Assembly: GCF_018642165.1 (NCBI RefSeq)
Contig: NZ_JAHHZM010000008.1
Location: forward strand, 124,001 to 188,000
Reading direction: 5' to 3'
Source: Echinicola shivajiensis
Lineage (GTDB): Bacteria > Bacteroidota > Bacteroidia > Cytophagales > Cyclobacteriaceae
Length of the DNA: 64,000 nucleotides
Of this stretch, positions 1-8,911 are shown in pieces; position 1 is the first letter of the stretch, and each line of letters opens with the position of its first letter. The position numbers were made by a program, and so were the translations under genes. Under the pieces are notes generated by a model. It ran no database searches, had not been told where the DNA came from, and saw only the letters and a program-made list of their open reading frames with translations.

Positions 1-800
1 AAAGCAGCTTGAAGATCACTTCTGGGCCAGTATTGGACAAGCCCTCTGATCTTGCGGGTTTACTGACCAATCTGGATGAGGGGGATGTGCTTTTCATTGA
101 TGAGATCCATCGTTTAAATCCCGTGGTAGAGGAATACCTTTATTCTGCTATGGAGGATTTCCGAATCGATATTATGCTTGACTCTGGACCTAATGCCCGC
201 TCGGTACAGATTTCCTTGAATCCTTTTACCCTCATCGGAGCTACCACCCGTTCAGGGCTTTTGACCTCTCCCCTAAGGGCCAGGTTCGGAATCAATGCCC
301 GGCTGGAATATTACGATGCCAAATTATTGACAACCATCGTAACCAGATCGGCCAATATTCTGGGAGCTCCCATTGACGAGATTGCAGCTTATGAAATTGC
401 AAGAAGGAGCCGAGGCACCCCTAGGATTGCCAATACACTTTTGCGTCGAACCCGTGATTTTGCAGATATCAAGGGAAACGGCACTATTACGATTGACATT
501 GCCAAGATGGCCCTGAATGCCTTGGATGTAGATGAAAATGGACTGGACGAAATGGACAACCGTATCCTAATGACCATCATTGATAAATTTAAAGGTGGCC
601 CAGTGGGCATTTCTACTATTGCTACTGCTTGTAGTGAAGAAAGCGAAACCATTGAAGAAGTTTATGAACCATTTTTGATCCAAGAAGGCTATCTAAAAAG
701 AACCTCAAGAGGAAGAGTTGCGACTGAATTGGCCTATAAGCACCTTAATATTCGTCCCAATTTTGGAGGACAGAATGGACCGCTGTTTGGTGACCAATAG
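1..800 (+). CDS. ruvB: Holliday junction branch migration ATPase RuvB, 3' part
   Basis: This is the C-terminal three quarters of RuvB, the hexameric AAA+ motor that drives Holliday junction branch migration with RuvA and RuvC. The reading frame is open to the left window edge, so the Walker A segment and true start lie outside. Visible are the Walker B motif (LFIDEIHR, with DEIH starting near base 99), sensor 1 (GATTRSG), the arginine-finger region (SPLRARFG), sensor 2 (SRGTPRIAN) and the C-terminal winged helix ending in the typical YKHLNIRP-like tail. The family is usually about 340 residues and about 265 are seen here. A TTG at position 9 could be mistaken for a start, but the homologous protein continues upstream of it. 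queG follows 29 bases downstream on the same strand. Confidence 0.97.
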   Translation, partial: SSLKITSGPVLDKPSDLAGLLTNLDEGDVLFIDEIHRLNPVVEEYLYSAMEDFRIDIMLDSGPNARSVQISLNPFTLIGATTRSGLLTSPLRARFGINARLEYYDAKLLTTIVTRSANILGAPIDEIAAYEIARRSRGTPRIANTLLRRTRDFADIKGNGTITIDIAKMALNALDVDENGLDEMDNRILMTIIDKFKGGPVGISTIATACSEESETIEEVYEPFLIQEGYLKRTSRGRVATELAYKHLNIRPNFGGQNGPLFGDQ

Positions 801-829
801 GCGAATTACCCTTTATTTCTCCTAAAGAG

Positions 830-1777
830 ATGCTTTCCATGAATCAAAATGAGAAAAATGCCACTACCATAAAGCAATTGGCCAAAGAACTTGGCTTTGA
901 ATATTGTGGTATCGCCAAAGCAGATTTTCTCGAGGAAGAAGCCCCAAAATTAGAAGCTTGGTTGAACCGCAATTACCATGGAGAAATGGCCTATATGGCC
1001 AATCATTTTGACAAAAGGCTGGATCCTCGTAAACTGGTGGATGGCGCCCAGACAGTGGTCAGCTTGATTTATAATTATTACCCTGAGCAAAAGCTCCCCG
1101 AAGGAAACGAGGATTATAAAATAGCCAAATATGCCTATGGCAAGGATTACCATTTTGTCATTAAAGACAAATTAAAAATCTTTTTGGAAAGGCTTAAAGA
1201 AGCTATTGGAGATATTGAAGGCCGAGCCTTTGTGGACTCTGCTCCGGTAATGGAAAGGCAATGGGCCCAGAAATCCGGCCTAGGTTGGCAGGGTAAAAAC
1301 AGCCTTTTGCTCAACAGAAAGATGGGGAGCTTCTTCTTTTTGGCTGAGTTGATTATTGATCTCAAGGCAAGCCCTGATGTCCCTATGAACAAAGACTATT
1401 GTGGAAGTTGCACTCGGTGTATAGACGCCTGCCCCACCGATGCCATAGTGCAACCTGGAGTGGTGGATGGCTCTAAATGTATTTCCTACTTCACCATAGA
1501 ATTGAAAGATGAATTGCCCAGCTCCATGAAGGGGAAATTTGAAAACTGGATGTTTGGCTGTGACATTTGCCAAGATGTATGTCCCTGGAACCGATTCTCC
1601 CAACCTCATCAGGAAACAGAGTTTCTGCCACATCCCGAACTCCAAAAGATGACCAATAAAGACTGGGAAGAAATCACCCAAGAAACTTTCAGCAAAGTAT
1701 TTCAAAAATCAGCAGTTAAACGAACTAAGCTAAAAGGCCTACAAAGGAATATCCAATTTTTGAAGGAAGAAAAATAA
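830..1777 (+). CDS. queG: Epoxyqueuosine reductase QueG
   Basis: QueG is a cytoplasmic cobalamin-dependent iron-sulfur enzyme that reduces epoxyqueuosine to queuosine in the wobble position of certain tRNAs. The 315-residue protein has the N-terminal DUF1730 region, the conserved segment [10 protein letters not shown] with Asp136, then a ferredoxin-like domain. Cysteines at 191, 194, 197 and 201 (CGSCTRC...C) and at 217, 244, 247 and 251 (CDICQDVC) supply ligands for two 4Fe-4S clusters. Length fits the shorter QueG form without the extra C-terminal HEAT domain. The ATG at 830 was taken; an in-frame ATG at 839 is equally plausible. It lies 29 bases after ruvB and may be co-transcribed with it. 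Confidence 0.95.
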   Translation: MLSMNQNEKNATTIKQLAKELGFEYCGIAKADFLEEEAPKLEAWLNRNYHGEMAYMANHFDKRLDPRKLVDGAQTVVSLIYNYYPEQKLPEGNEDYKIAKYAYGKDYHFVIKDKLKIFLERLKEAIGDIEGRAFVDSAPVMERQWAQKSGLGWQGKNSLLLNRKMGSFFFLAELIIDLKASPDVPMNKDYCGSCTRCIDACPTDAIVQPGVVDGSKCISYFTIELKDELPSSMKGKFENWMFGCDICQDVCPWNRFSQPHQETEFLPHPELQKMTNKDWEEITQETFSKVFQKSAVKRTKLKGLQRNIQFLKEEK

Positions 1778-1854
1778 AAGCGAGTGACCTGTAATAGAGG
1801 ACAATCAACAAGGGCTACAAGTGAATTGCAGCCCTTATTATTTGCCATTTATTA

Positions 1855-2553
1855 TTACGCTTCTTTTACTACCATCTTAAACCCTTCACCATGGATGGTG
1901 ATGATCTGCACTTTAGGATCTGCCTTTAACAGCTTTCTGATCTTACTGAGGTAAACATCCATACTGCGGGCATTAAAATAACTGTCATCACCCCAAATTT
2001 GCTTTAGGGCATAGCTTCGATTGACAGGCTTATTCAATTCAGAAGCCAAAAGCCTTAGCAACTCATTTTCTTTCGAAGTCAATTTATGCTTGCCTTGGGG
2101 ACTTTCAAGCAATTGTTCATCATAGTGCAATACCAAATCACCCAAATTATAATTCTTCAAACTAGCTGGAGCCTCATTACCCTTTTGGGTTCTTCTAAGA
2201 ATGGCCCCTATCCTTAGCAACAATTCCTCCATGCTAAATGGTTTGGTGATATAATCATCAGCACCAATTTTCAGCCCTTCGATTACATCATCCTTCATAT
2301 TCTTAGCAGTCAAATAGATAATGGAAATATCCTCCTGTATCTTCTTTATATCCTTCCCAAGCGTAAAACCATCCTTTTTGGGCATCATGATATCCAATAT
2401 GCATAGGTCAAACTTATCTTTCTTAAATTGATTCCAGCCCTCTTCTCCATCTCTGCACAATGCGGTATCATATCCTTTCATGGTCAAGTACTCCTGAAGG
2501 ATATCTCCCAAGTTAGGGTCGTCTTCTACGACCAAAAGTCTAGCTTTACTCAT
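1855..2553 (-). CDS. OmpR/PhoB-family response regulator
   Basis: The 232-residue protein is a DNA-binding response regulator. The receiver domain (about residues 1-120) carries the acidic pair after VVEDD, the phospho-acceptor Asp54 in LCILDIMMP, Thr82 in YLTAK and Lys104 in ITKPF. A winged-helix Trans_Reg_C domain covers about residues 130-230. The start codon overlaps the stop of the upstream histidine kinase by four bases (ATGA), so the two are translationally coupled and almost certainly cognate. It resembles the RprY-type regulators of Bacteroidetes, but no target can be read from the sequence. Confidence 0.93.
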   Translation of the reverse strand: MSKARLLVVEDDPNLGDILQEYLTMKGYDTALCRDGEEGWNQFKKDKFDLCILDIMMPKKDGFTLGKDIKKIQEDISIIYLTAKNMKDDVIEGLKIGADDYITKPFSMEELLLRIGAILRRTQKGNEAPASLKNYNLGDLVLHYDEQLLESPQGKHKLTSKENELLRLLASELNKPVNRSYALKQIWGDDSYFNARSMDVYLSKIRKLLKADPKVQIITIHGEGFKMVVKEA

Positions 2554-4265
2554 TTTTTTCGGGGTAAATTGATGGTAAATGTACTTCCTTTATTGATTTC
2601 ACTTTCAACAAAAATCTCTCCATGGTGCTCTTCCACCATTGTTTTGACATAGGCCAATCCCAAGCCAAATCCCTTTACATCATGAACATTTCCGGTAGGG
2701 ACCCGGTAGAATTTATCAAAAATCTTCTTAACGGAATCTTTTGACATGCCCATCCCATTATCTTTTATGGTGATGGTAAAGCCTTCTGGATTCTCTACCA
2801 ATTTAAGTAAAATCTCCGGCTCTTCCCTGGAGTATTTGGTGGCATTGTCCAAAAGGTTATTGATGATATTGGACAAGTGAAAGGCATCAGCTTCTAAGTA
2901 AGGGTTTTCCACAGCGACATCCATCTTTATAACACCACCCTTTTTCTCTACCTGTAGCTCAAAATGCTTCTTGGCATCCTCCAATAAGCTCACCAAATCC
3001 ACCTGTTCAAATTTCAATTTGAAATCCTTCTTGTCCAAAGCGGCAGCCTGAAGCACCTTTTCTACCTGTGTACCTAAGCGCTTATTTTCATCTTTAATAA
3101 TGCCCAAATACCTATTCCTAAAGGCATCCTGATTGACCAACTCTGGATCCTGCAATGCCTCCACTGCCAAGCTGACCGTGGCAATAGGTGTCTTGAACTC
3201 ATGGGTCATATTATTGATAAAATCATTCTTAGTTTCAGAAAGCTTTTTCTGTCTGATAATCACCTTTATGGCATACACAAAACAAAAAATGATGATTAGT
3301 AGAAATACCAGTGAACTGGATAAAGGAAGCCAAATTTGACTGATCAAGAAGGCGTTTTTTGAAGGGAAATTGATCATCATGAAATTTTCCTTTCCTACCA
3401 AATCACCAGGAAAAAGCTCTGCTTTCAGGCCATTGGCCAAAAAGAATTTAGGATCAGCGATATTATTAATCCCTATCAGCGAATTTTCATGGTCCAATAT
3501 TGCCAGTTCAAAATGTCCATTAATACCCCTTTTACTAAGCTGCGATTTAATGTCCCTATGCAAAGCAGCTGTATCCACCCTGTTTAAAATACTAATTTTG
3601 GCATCTGCCAGTAACTGGGTCATTACGACTTCCACCAATTCGATTTTTTTATTGGCCTTTACGATATTTTCAGCAGCATTTTCTGAAATATTATATTCCT
3701 CAGTGATCAATGCCTCCCTATTTAAACTATAATCCTGCACCAAAGCAAAACTGTCCCGCTTAGCTACAAACTCAAGGTATTTTTCTTTTTCCTGAAGATA
3801 AATAATCATTTCATCAGGTGTGAATAACTGACTGGCAATGGAAGGAGGAAGCTCAAAATACTTCTGCAGCTCAAATTGATCTTGAGGCTTTCCATTTCTG
3901 GATGCAATCATCCTCCTAAAGGTCTGTGATACCTGTGGAACGGTTTCCTTAAATAGAGAATCCAAAACGGAAGGCCTTCGCTCTATGGAGACCTGCCTTT
4001 TGATATTAAATTCAATCGGCTCAATTTTTTGGAACAGGACCTTTTGGAAAGAACTGTCCTTTGCCATTGCGTTCAGGATAATTTCACTGGTCTCTCCCTT
4101 TTCCAATTTAGCAATACTGGCCGCCAAAGACTGGTACACATTCTGCTCGAATCGCTCTTGATTGATCTTGATGGCATTGGCTACCCAATAGTATTGGAAA
4201 GCCACCAAGCCCAAGCACGCAAGGGACATTAACAGAATTATTATTTTCATTTTTGTCTTAGACAT
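2550..4265 (-). CDS. Membrane sensor histidine kinase
   Basis: This 571-residue inner-membrane kinase partners the regulator that overlaps its 3' end. It has a first transmembrane segment at about residues 8-29, a large periplasmic sensor region at about 30-308 with no domain I recognise, and a second segment at about 311-336. The dimerisation/phospho-acceptor domain follows with His355 in NNMTHEFKTP. The ATPase domain shows the N box (NIINNLLDNATKY), G1 (KDNGMGMS) and G2 (GFGLGLAYVK). There is no obvious HAMP domain between the second membrane segment and His355. A possible -7 box (TAAATTTG on the minus strand, plus-strand 4270-4277) lies so close to the annotated ATG that the in-frame Met6 (base 4250) may be the real start. 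Confidence 0.93.
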   Translation of the reverse strand: MSKTKMKIIILLMSLACLGLVAFQYYWVANAIKINQERFEQNVYQSLAASIAKLEKGETSEIILNAMAKDSSFQKVLFQKIEPIEFNIKRQVSIERRPSVLDSLFKETVPQVSQTFRRMIASRNGKPQDQFELQKYFELPPSIASQLFTPDEMIIYLQEKEKYLEFVAKRDSFALVQDYSLNREALITEEYNISENAAENIVKANKKIELVEVVMTQLLADAKISILNRVDTAALHRDIKSQLSKRGINGHFELAILDHENSLIGINNIADPKFFLANGLKAELFPGDLVGKENFMMINFPSKNAFLISQIWLPLSSSLVFLLIIIFCFVYAIKVIIRQKKLSETKNDFINNMTHEFKTPIATVSLAVEALQDPELVNQDAFRNRYLGIIKDENKRLGTQVEKVLQAAALDKKDFKLKFEQVDLVSLLEDAKKHFELQVEKKGGVIKMDVAVENPYLEADAFHLSNIINNLLDNATKYSREEPEILLKLVENPEGFTITIKDNGMGMSKDSVKKIFDKFYRVPTGNVHDVKGFGLGLAYVKTMVEEHHGEIFVESEINKGSTFTINLPRKK

Positions 4266-4389
4266 ATTACAAATTTACTGGTAAATATGGAGTATGCCGG
4301 AACCTTAACAATTTTTAACAAGGCTTAACAGGCCAAGCATAGAATTTTATTTCGAAATCAGGTACTTTTATACTCATCAACTTATTGAT

Positions 4390-4409
4390 TTAATTAATAA
4401 CATAATTAA
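4390..4409. promoter_or_regulatory. AT-rich inverted repeat between kinase and secreted protein
   Basis: Arms TTAATTA (4390-4396) and TAATTAA (4403-4409) are perfect inverted repeats separated by six bases. They sit in the 193-base divergent spacer, 50 bases upstream of the secreted protein gene at 4459. They could be an operator for the neighbouring response regulator, but the AT-rich setting makes chance occurrence possible. Confidence 0.3.
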
Positions 4410-4458
4410 TCGATAGATCATTTCTTAAAATCAAAGTTCCCTCTAACCCCATATCGCT

Positions 4459-5073
4459 ATGAAAACGAAATTAAATTGGATTATGGCAGTTTTTTGCTGC
4501 TTTGCCATCTCTTCAGTTTCCTTTGCTCAGGATACTGAAAATGGAACCAAATATTTCCTCAATGTCACCTCTGAAAAAAATGGCGTGAAGGAAAATATTT
4601 CTAAGACCTATGACAACCGCGAGATCATGGAAAAGGATCCCTTCTTTAAGGAATTAAAGCTAGACCTTCCAAAAGGACAACATGACAAGTTGGTCTTGGA
4701 AACCACCATCAATGACAAAAAGATCAGCCTTTCGACTATGAAAATGACTCAAAAAAGATTGGCGATTGGCAAACATATGGCTTGGGTGGATAGAGACGAT
4801 GATGTCAATGTGGAAATACTGAATGAGAATGGAAAGCAAGTTAGAGTGATAGAAAGAAAGAGTGGATTTCAATATCCTAGTTTTGAATTCGATGCTCAGA
4901 CAATAGAAGGTGGAAACGCAAAAATCTTTAGCCAAGACAAAAAAGTAGAGGTTTTTGCCTTTGAAAAAGATGAAGAAGGCCATATCAAAATGGATGATGC
5001 AGAAGTGGATGAAACCATCAAAAGACTGGAGGATTTGGTTAAAGAGCTAAAAGAAGCCAAAAAAAATAATTGA
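4459..5073 (+). CDS. Secreted protein of unknown function
   Basis: I do not recognise a family. The 204-residue product starts with a clear Sec signal peptide (hydrophobic core about residues 7-21, likely cut after SFAQ). The mature part is soluble, Lys/Glu/Asp-rich and probably beta-rich in the middle. It ends in an acidic then basic helical stretch (about 165-204) that could form a short coiled coil. It is divergent from a two-component kinase/regulator pair and has its own strong terminator, so it is a single-gene transcript. The arrangement suggests it may be the regulated target or an accessory of that signalling system; this is inference from position only. Confidence 0.75.
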   Translation: MKTKLNWIMAVFCCFAISSVSFAQDTENGTKYFLNVTSEKNGVKENISKTYDNREIMEKDPFFKELKLDLPKGQHDKLVLETTINDKKISLSTMKMTQKRLAIGKHMAWVDRDDDVNVEILNENGKQVRVIERKSGFQYPSFEFDAQTIEGGNAKIFSQDKKVEVFAFEKDEEGHIKMDDAEVDETIKRLEDLVKELKEAKKNN

Positions 5074-5111
5074 TAAGTTTAAATTATAAGTTAGTGGATT
5101 AAATTTCAAAG

Positions 5112-5136
5112 AGGAAGGCAATGCCTTCCTTTTTTT
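5112..5136 (+). terminator. Rho-independent terminator after the secreted protein gene
   Basis: Nine-base perfect arms AGGAAGGCA (5112-5120) and TGCCTTCCT (5122-5130) are followed directly by a T run (5131-5136). It lies 38 bases after the stop at 5073. Confidence 0.88.
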
Positions 5137-5152
5137 GTTGCCCGGCCTTTTC

Positions 5153-5160
5153 TATCTTTG
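5153..5160 (+). promoter_or_regulatory. Bacteroidota -7 box of lysA (TATCTTTG)
   Basis: TATCTTTG matches the Bacteroidota -7 consensus TAnnTTTG exactly and lies 22 bases before the lysA ATG. A TTTG at 5134-5137 sits upstream, but at shorter spacing than the usual -33 element. Confidence 0.6.
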
Positions 5161-5182
5161 CCCACTTAATTAATCATGTATC

Positions 5183-6418
5183 ATGACTATCAATAACGAA
5201 CAGTATCAGATTCAGGGTGTTCCACTTTTGGACATCGCCAAAGAATTCGGCACTCCAGTATATGTCTATGACGGACAAAAAATATTGGATCAAGTAGCCG
5301 CATTAAAAAGTGCATTTTCTACAGTAAATCTGAAGATAAAATATGCTACTAAGGCACTTTCTAACATCAATATCCTGAAGTTGATGAAGAAGGCTGGTAC
5401 TGGTGTGGATGCAGTTTCGATAGAAGAAGTAAAACTTTGTCTACACGTTGGTTACACTCCAGAAGAGATCATGTATACGCCAAACTGTGTTTCCTTTGAA
5501 GAAATCCAGCAAGCCGTAGACCTTGGAGTGATGATCAACATTGACAACATTCCAATGTTGGAGCATTTTGGCACCTATTATGGCAACACTGTGCCTATTT
5601 GTATCCGCTTAAACCCACATATTTTGGCTGGAGGAAATGCCAAAATTTCCGTTGGGCATATAGATAGCAAGTTTGGTATTTCCATTCTTCAATTGAAGCA
5701 CGTACTTAAAATAGTAGAAGTACACAACTTACAAGTGATTGGACTACATGTCCATACTGGATCCGATATTTTGGATGCCGAGGTATTCTTAAAAGGTGCT
5801 GAGATTTTATTTGATGCTGCCAGAGAGTTCAAAGATTTGAAATTCTTGGATTTTGGGGGAGGCTTTAAAGTTGGCTACAAAGAAGCAGATATTACCACTG
5901 ACATTCAGGATGTTGGCAAAAAGGTCTCTGCTGCTTTCAAAGAGTTTTGCAATGAATATGGAAGAGAGCTGGAAATCTGGTTTGAGCCTGGGAAATTCTT
6001 GGTAAGTGAATGTGGTTATCTATTGGTCCATGCCAATGTTATCAAATCCACACCTGCTTCGACCTTTATTGGAGTAGACTCAGGACTTAACCACCTTATT
6101 CGACCAATGATGTATGATGCCTATCATGGTGTAGTGAATATTTCAAGGCTAAATGGGCCAGATAGAGTTTATACCATAGTAGGGTATATCTGTGAAACCG
6201 ATACCATCGCAGCAGACAGAAAATTAAAAGAGGTAAAAGAAGGTGATGTTTTGGCCATCAAAAACGCCGGAGCTTATGGTTTTAGCATGGCTTCCAATTA
6301 TAATTCCCGTCTTCGCCCTGCTGAAGTATTGGTATTAGATGGAAAAGCTCATTTGATCAGAAAAAGAGAGTCATTTGAGGATATTTTAAAACATCAAATA
6401 GACATTAATATTATGTAG
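5183..6418 (+). CDS. lysA: Diaminopimelate decarboxylase
   Basis: LysA is a PLP enzyme that decarboxylates meso-diaminopimelate to L-lysine, the last step of lysine synthesis. The 411-residue protein has the fold-III alanine-racemase-like barrel with the Schiff-base lysine Lys57 (KYATKAL), HVHTGSD (187-193), the glycine loop FGGGF (222-226), EPGK (266-269) and the catalytic Cys335 in CETDT. These separate it from ornithine/arginine decarboxylases reasonably well. The gene is flanked by its own promoter box and terminator, so it looks monocistronic. dapF of the same pathway is at 52941, unlinked. Confidence 0.95.
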   Translation: MTINNEQYQIQGVPLLDIAKEFGTPVYVYDGQKILDQVAALKSAFSTVNLKIKYATKALSNINILKLMKKAGTGVDAVSIEEVKLCLHVGYTPEEIMYTPNCVSFEEIQQAVDLGVMINIDNIPMLEHFGTYYGNTVPICIRLNPHILAGGNAKISVGHIDSKFGISILQLKHVLKIVEVHNLQVIGLHVHTGSDILDAEVFLKGAEILFDAAREFKDLKFLDFGGGFKVGYKEADITTDIQDVGKKVSAAFKEFCNEYGRELEIWFEPGKFLVSECGYLLVHANVIKSTPASTFIGVDSGLNHLIRPMMYDAYHGVVNISRLNGPDRVYTIVGYICETDTIAADRKLKEVKEGDVLAIKNAGAYGFSMASNYNSRLRPAEVLVLDGKAHLIRKRESFEDILKHQIDINIM

Positions 6419-6527
6419 AATTATCAATTTATCTAATTATTAACTGATAATTCTTTGAGCATTAACAGGATATATTTAAATTAGCGATGAGTATAAACCA
6501 TTGCACAAGCCTGGTAGTAATAATTAC

Positions 6528-6563
6528 AAAAGCTCGGAGCCAACTCTCCGAGCTTTTCTTTTT
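6528..6563 (+). terminator. Rho-independent terminator of lysA
   Basis: Twelve-base perfect arms at 6528-6539 (AAAAGCTCGGAG) and 6546-6557 with a six-base loop, followed by a T-rich tail to 6563. It lies 110 bases after the lysA stop. Confidence 0.9.
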
Positions 6564-7111
6564 TAGTCGAAATCTGAACTGCAGAAAATTTCCTCCAACT
6601 CAGGCACCCTTTAAAAAATTTAAAAGGCTAAGCCTCTGAGACTTCACCGAATTCTCAGGAAAATATCCCCATCAGTCATTAAATTCTTGTCATTCCGTTA
6701 GAGAATTTTCCTCCAGGTACTTTTCTCCAGACAACTGGTTTTTATCAACTTTTTCATGAAAACTATTTTTTCGCAAAAAAAATATTAAAAAATATCAAAA
6801 TTTTAACATAACAGATAGCACCAATACTTTTGCTGTTAAAAACTTATTTTTTGTTTTTTACTCCGATTTCTTTCGTTTTTCACTTTTTAGAAAGCACTAT
6901 CTGAACGAAGCTGCGCCATACTTTATTTTGTTTATATGTTTTTTATTTCATTTATTATAAATAGAAACTGGAATTAACAAATTTCAATTATTTAAATATG
7001 AAATTCATAAAATATTGTTTCAAATACTGAAACACGTTTTTCCTGTTTCGAAATGCAAATAACCAACGATAATCTACCCGGATTAATAATTATTTCTTCG
7101 ACGTTAATCAT
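6564..7111. other. AT-rich non-coding leader upstream of the SprB-repeat gene
   Basis: About 550 bases with no convincing ORF. Base composition is strongly AT-rich, with several poly-A and poly-T runs between about 6740 and 6970. The last 130 bases hold clustered dyads built on TTTCA/TGAAA (6981-7004 and 7017-7033) and the palindrome TTTCGAAA (7046-7053). It is unusually long for this window and probably carries the promoter and operators of the downstream pair. I see no recognisable riboswitch. Confidence 0.55.
6981..7033. promoter_or_regulatory. Clustered TTTCA...TGAAA inverted repeats
   Basis: ATTTCA (6981-6986) pairs with TGAAAT (6999-7004), enclosing a partly symmetric ATTATTTAAATA. GTTTCA (7017-7022) pairs with TGAAAC (7028-7033) across five bases. 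Two dyads with the same half-site within 53 bases, about 80 bases before the ATG at 7112, look like operator sites. The binding protein is unknown. Confidence 0.4.
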
Positions 7112-8908
7112 ATGCAGAAAAGTCCATATATATATGGGTCTAGGCTTCTTTGTCTCTTTGCATTTGTCCTTGGTATTTGTTTGTGGACAAACAGTAACAG
7201 CTATGCCTCTTCCGCTCTTGCCGTAGAGGTAAGTGGAAAGCTTGCACTATGTTCTTATGAAGAAAAAGGGAATATTATTCTAAACGTTTCTGGGGGAGTT
7301 TCACCTTACCAATACGAATGGCCATCTATCAAACAATACACTTCTTCGATAGACAATCTCAATGCAGGAAAGTATACTGTCATCATTACTGATGCCAATG
7401 GATTAGAACTCACCAAAGAGATCCTTATTCAGCCGCCCTATCCACTAATAGGAAAATTGCTTCAAACTGAAGCTGCTACCTGTGGCGCTGCCAACGGAAC
7501 TGCGGAAATAAAAGTAGTAGTGGGAAGGGGAGATCCTTACCGTTACGAATGGAGCAATGGACTGAAAGGCTCCACCAAAGCTGAAAACCTGCAAGCTGGT
7601 GACCATTCAGTTGAAATCTTTGACAAATACAATTGTAGCACGACTTTATATTTTACCATAGAAGAAAAAGGCAGCCCTATTAATATAGCGGAGTCCCTAG
7701 TACACAACAGTTGTGGCAGCACAGACAAAGGTGCCATCTCACTGAATATTTCAGGGGGACAGGCTCCTTATGAATTCGAATGGTCCAATGGAGCCAAAAG
7801 CGCCAACTTGGATCAACTCCCTAGCGGAGAATTCAGCGTCGAAATCAAAGATGCCTCAGGATGTAGTATTAGCAAGACCTTCCAAATAAAAGATTCAGAG
7901 TCATTGCAGGTAGCAGTTGAAAAACAAAATATTAGCTGCAATGGGGCCGAAAATGGATGGATATCACTTTCCATAGAAGGAGGAGCAACGCCTTATACAG
8001 TAAAGTGGAGCGACACTGATGAAAACATTAGAGAAAGAAGCCAGCTCAAGCCAGGAACCTATATTGCAACTATCATGGATGCGAATGGCTGTATAGCTGA
8101 AAAAAGCATCGACCTTAGTGATGCCAGCCTTATGAATGCCAGAATCTTATCCATGGTGAACGTGGATTGTGGAAATGGCTCAGCCACAGGAACAGCATGG
8201 CTAAATATTGAAGGCGGCCTTCCTCCCTACAAAATCGAATGGCATAATGGCACCAAGAATCAAGATGAAATTTCTTTCAATCAGGCACAGGAAATAAGCG
8301 TGACGATCACCGATTCTAAAGGCTGTACCACCCAAAGCTCAGCCAAAGTAGATTTCCCTTCAAACCTAGCCAGAACCAATTTTACCTATGAGCTTGAAGG
8401 TTTTTCTACCAGTGAGGAAATTATCGCCAGAAAACCAGTGGCTTTCAGAAGTAATACACCTGAAGAAGTTATTGCATGGGAATGGGATTTTGGAGACGGA
8501 ACAAGTAGTGAAGAAGCCAACCCAGTCCATGAATTTGTAAAAGAAGGGGAGTACGAAGTTACACTAAGGGTACATAATCTATATGGATGTAGCTCTGCTT
8601 ACTCCAACACCATAGAAGTGGAAGACAATAGTTCAAGTATTAAAATACCCAATGCATTCAGCCCCAATGGGGATGGTCTAAATGACTATTTCGTTCCAAA
8701 GTTCAAAAACATAAGCGAGTTAGAATTAAGCATATTTAATACTTGGGGCGAACTGATTTATCATCAAACCAAGATAGAAGGCAAAGGCTGGGATGGCAGC
8801 TATAAAGGAGCTATTCTCCCGCCGGACAATTATGTCTACAAGGTCCAATTCAAAGATTTGGAAAATAACGTAATCGAAGAAGGAGGAGTATTTACACTAA
8901 TTAGATAA
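7112..8908 (+). CDS. SprB-repeat and PKD surface protein with gliding-motility C-terminal domain
   Basis: The 598-residue protein is a predicted T9SS cargo exported to the cell surface. A signal peptide (about residues 1-33) precedes about five SprB-type repeats at roughly 40-110, 118-185, 195-265, 268-338 and 348-412, each with a GG..PY...W core and a ..DANGC-like end. A PKD domain (about 425-503; WEWDFGDGTSS) follows. The last 85 residues (IPNAFSPNGDGLND... to the C-terminus) match the gliding_CTERM/CHU_C domain, which in T9SS systems acts as a type-B sorting signal. The gene ends three bases before a PorP/SprF gene. Such pairs are typical: the PorP/SprF partner helps export or anchor the CTD protein. 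It is short for an SprB-like adhesin. Confidence 0.9.
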   Translation: MQKSPYIYGSRLLCLFAFVLGICLWTNSNSYASSALAVEVSGKLALCSYEEKGNIILNVSGGVSPYQYEWPSIKQYTSSIDNLNAGKYTVIITDANGLELTKEILIQPPYPLIGKLLQTEAATCGAANGTAEIKVVVGRGDPYRYEWSNGLKGSTKAENLQAGDHSVEIFDKYNCSTTLYFTIEEKGSPINIAESLVHNSCGSTDKGAISLNISGGQAPYEFEWSNGAKSANLDQLPSGEFSVEIKDASGCSISKTFQIKDSESLQVAVEKQNISCNGAENGWISLSIEGGATPYTVKWSDTDENIRERSQLKPGTYIATIMDANGCIAEKSIDLSDASLMNARILSMVNVDCGNGSATGTAWLNIEGGLPPYKIEWHNGTKNQDEISFNQAQEISVTITDSKGCTTQSSAKVDFPSNLARTNFTYELEGFSTSEEIIARKPVAFRSNTPEEVIAWEWDFGDGTSSEEANPVHEFVKEGEYEVTLRVHNLYGCSSAYSNTIEVEDNSSSIKIPNAFSPNGDGLNDYFVPKFKNISELELSIFNTWGELIYHQTKIEGKGWDGSYKGAILPPDNYVYKVQFKDLENNVIEEGGVFTLIR

Positions 8909-8911
8909 GGG

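Noticed and set aside
1-800. RuvB as a pseudogene or short gene starting at TTG 9
   Set aside because: The frame is open to the window edge and the missing part is just the N-terminus of RuvB, so this is a window truncation.
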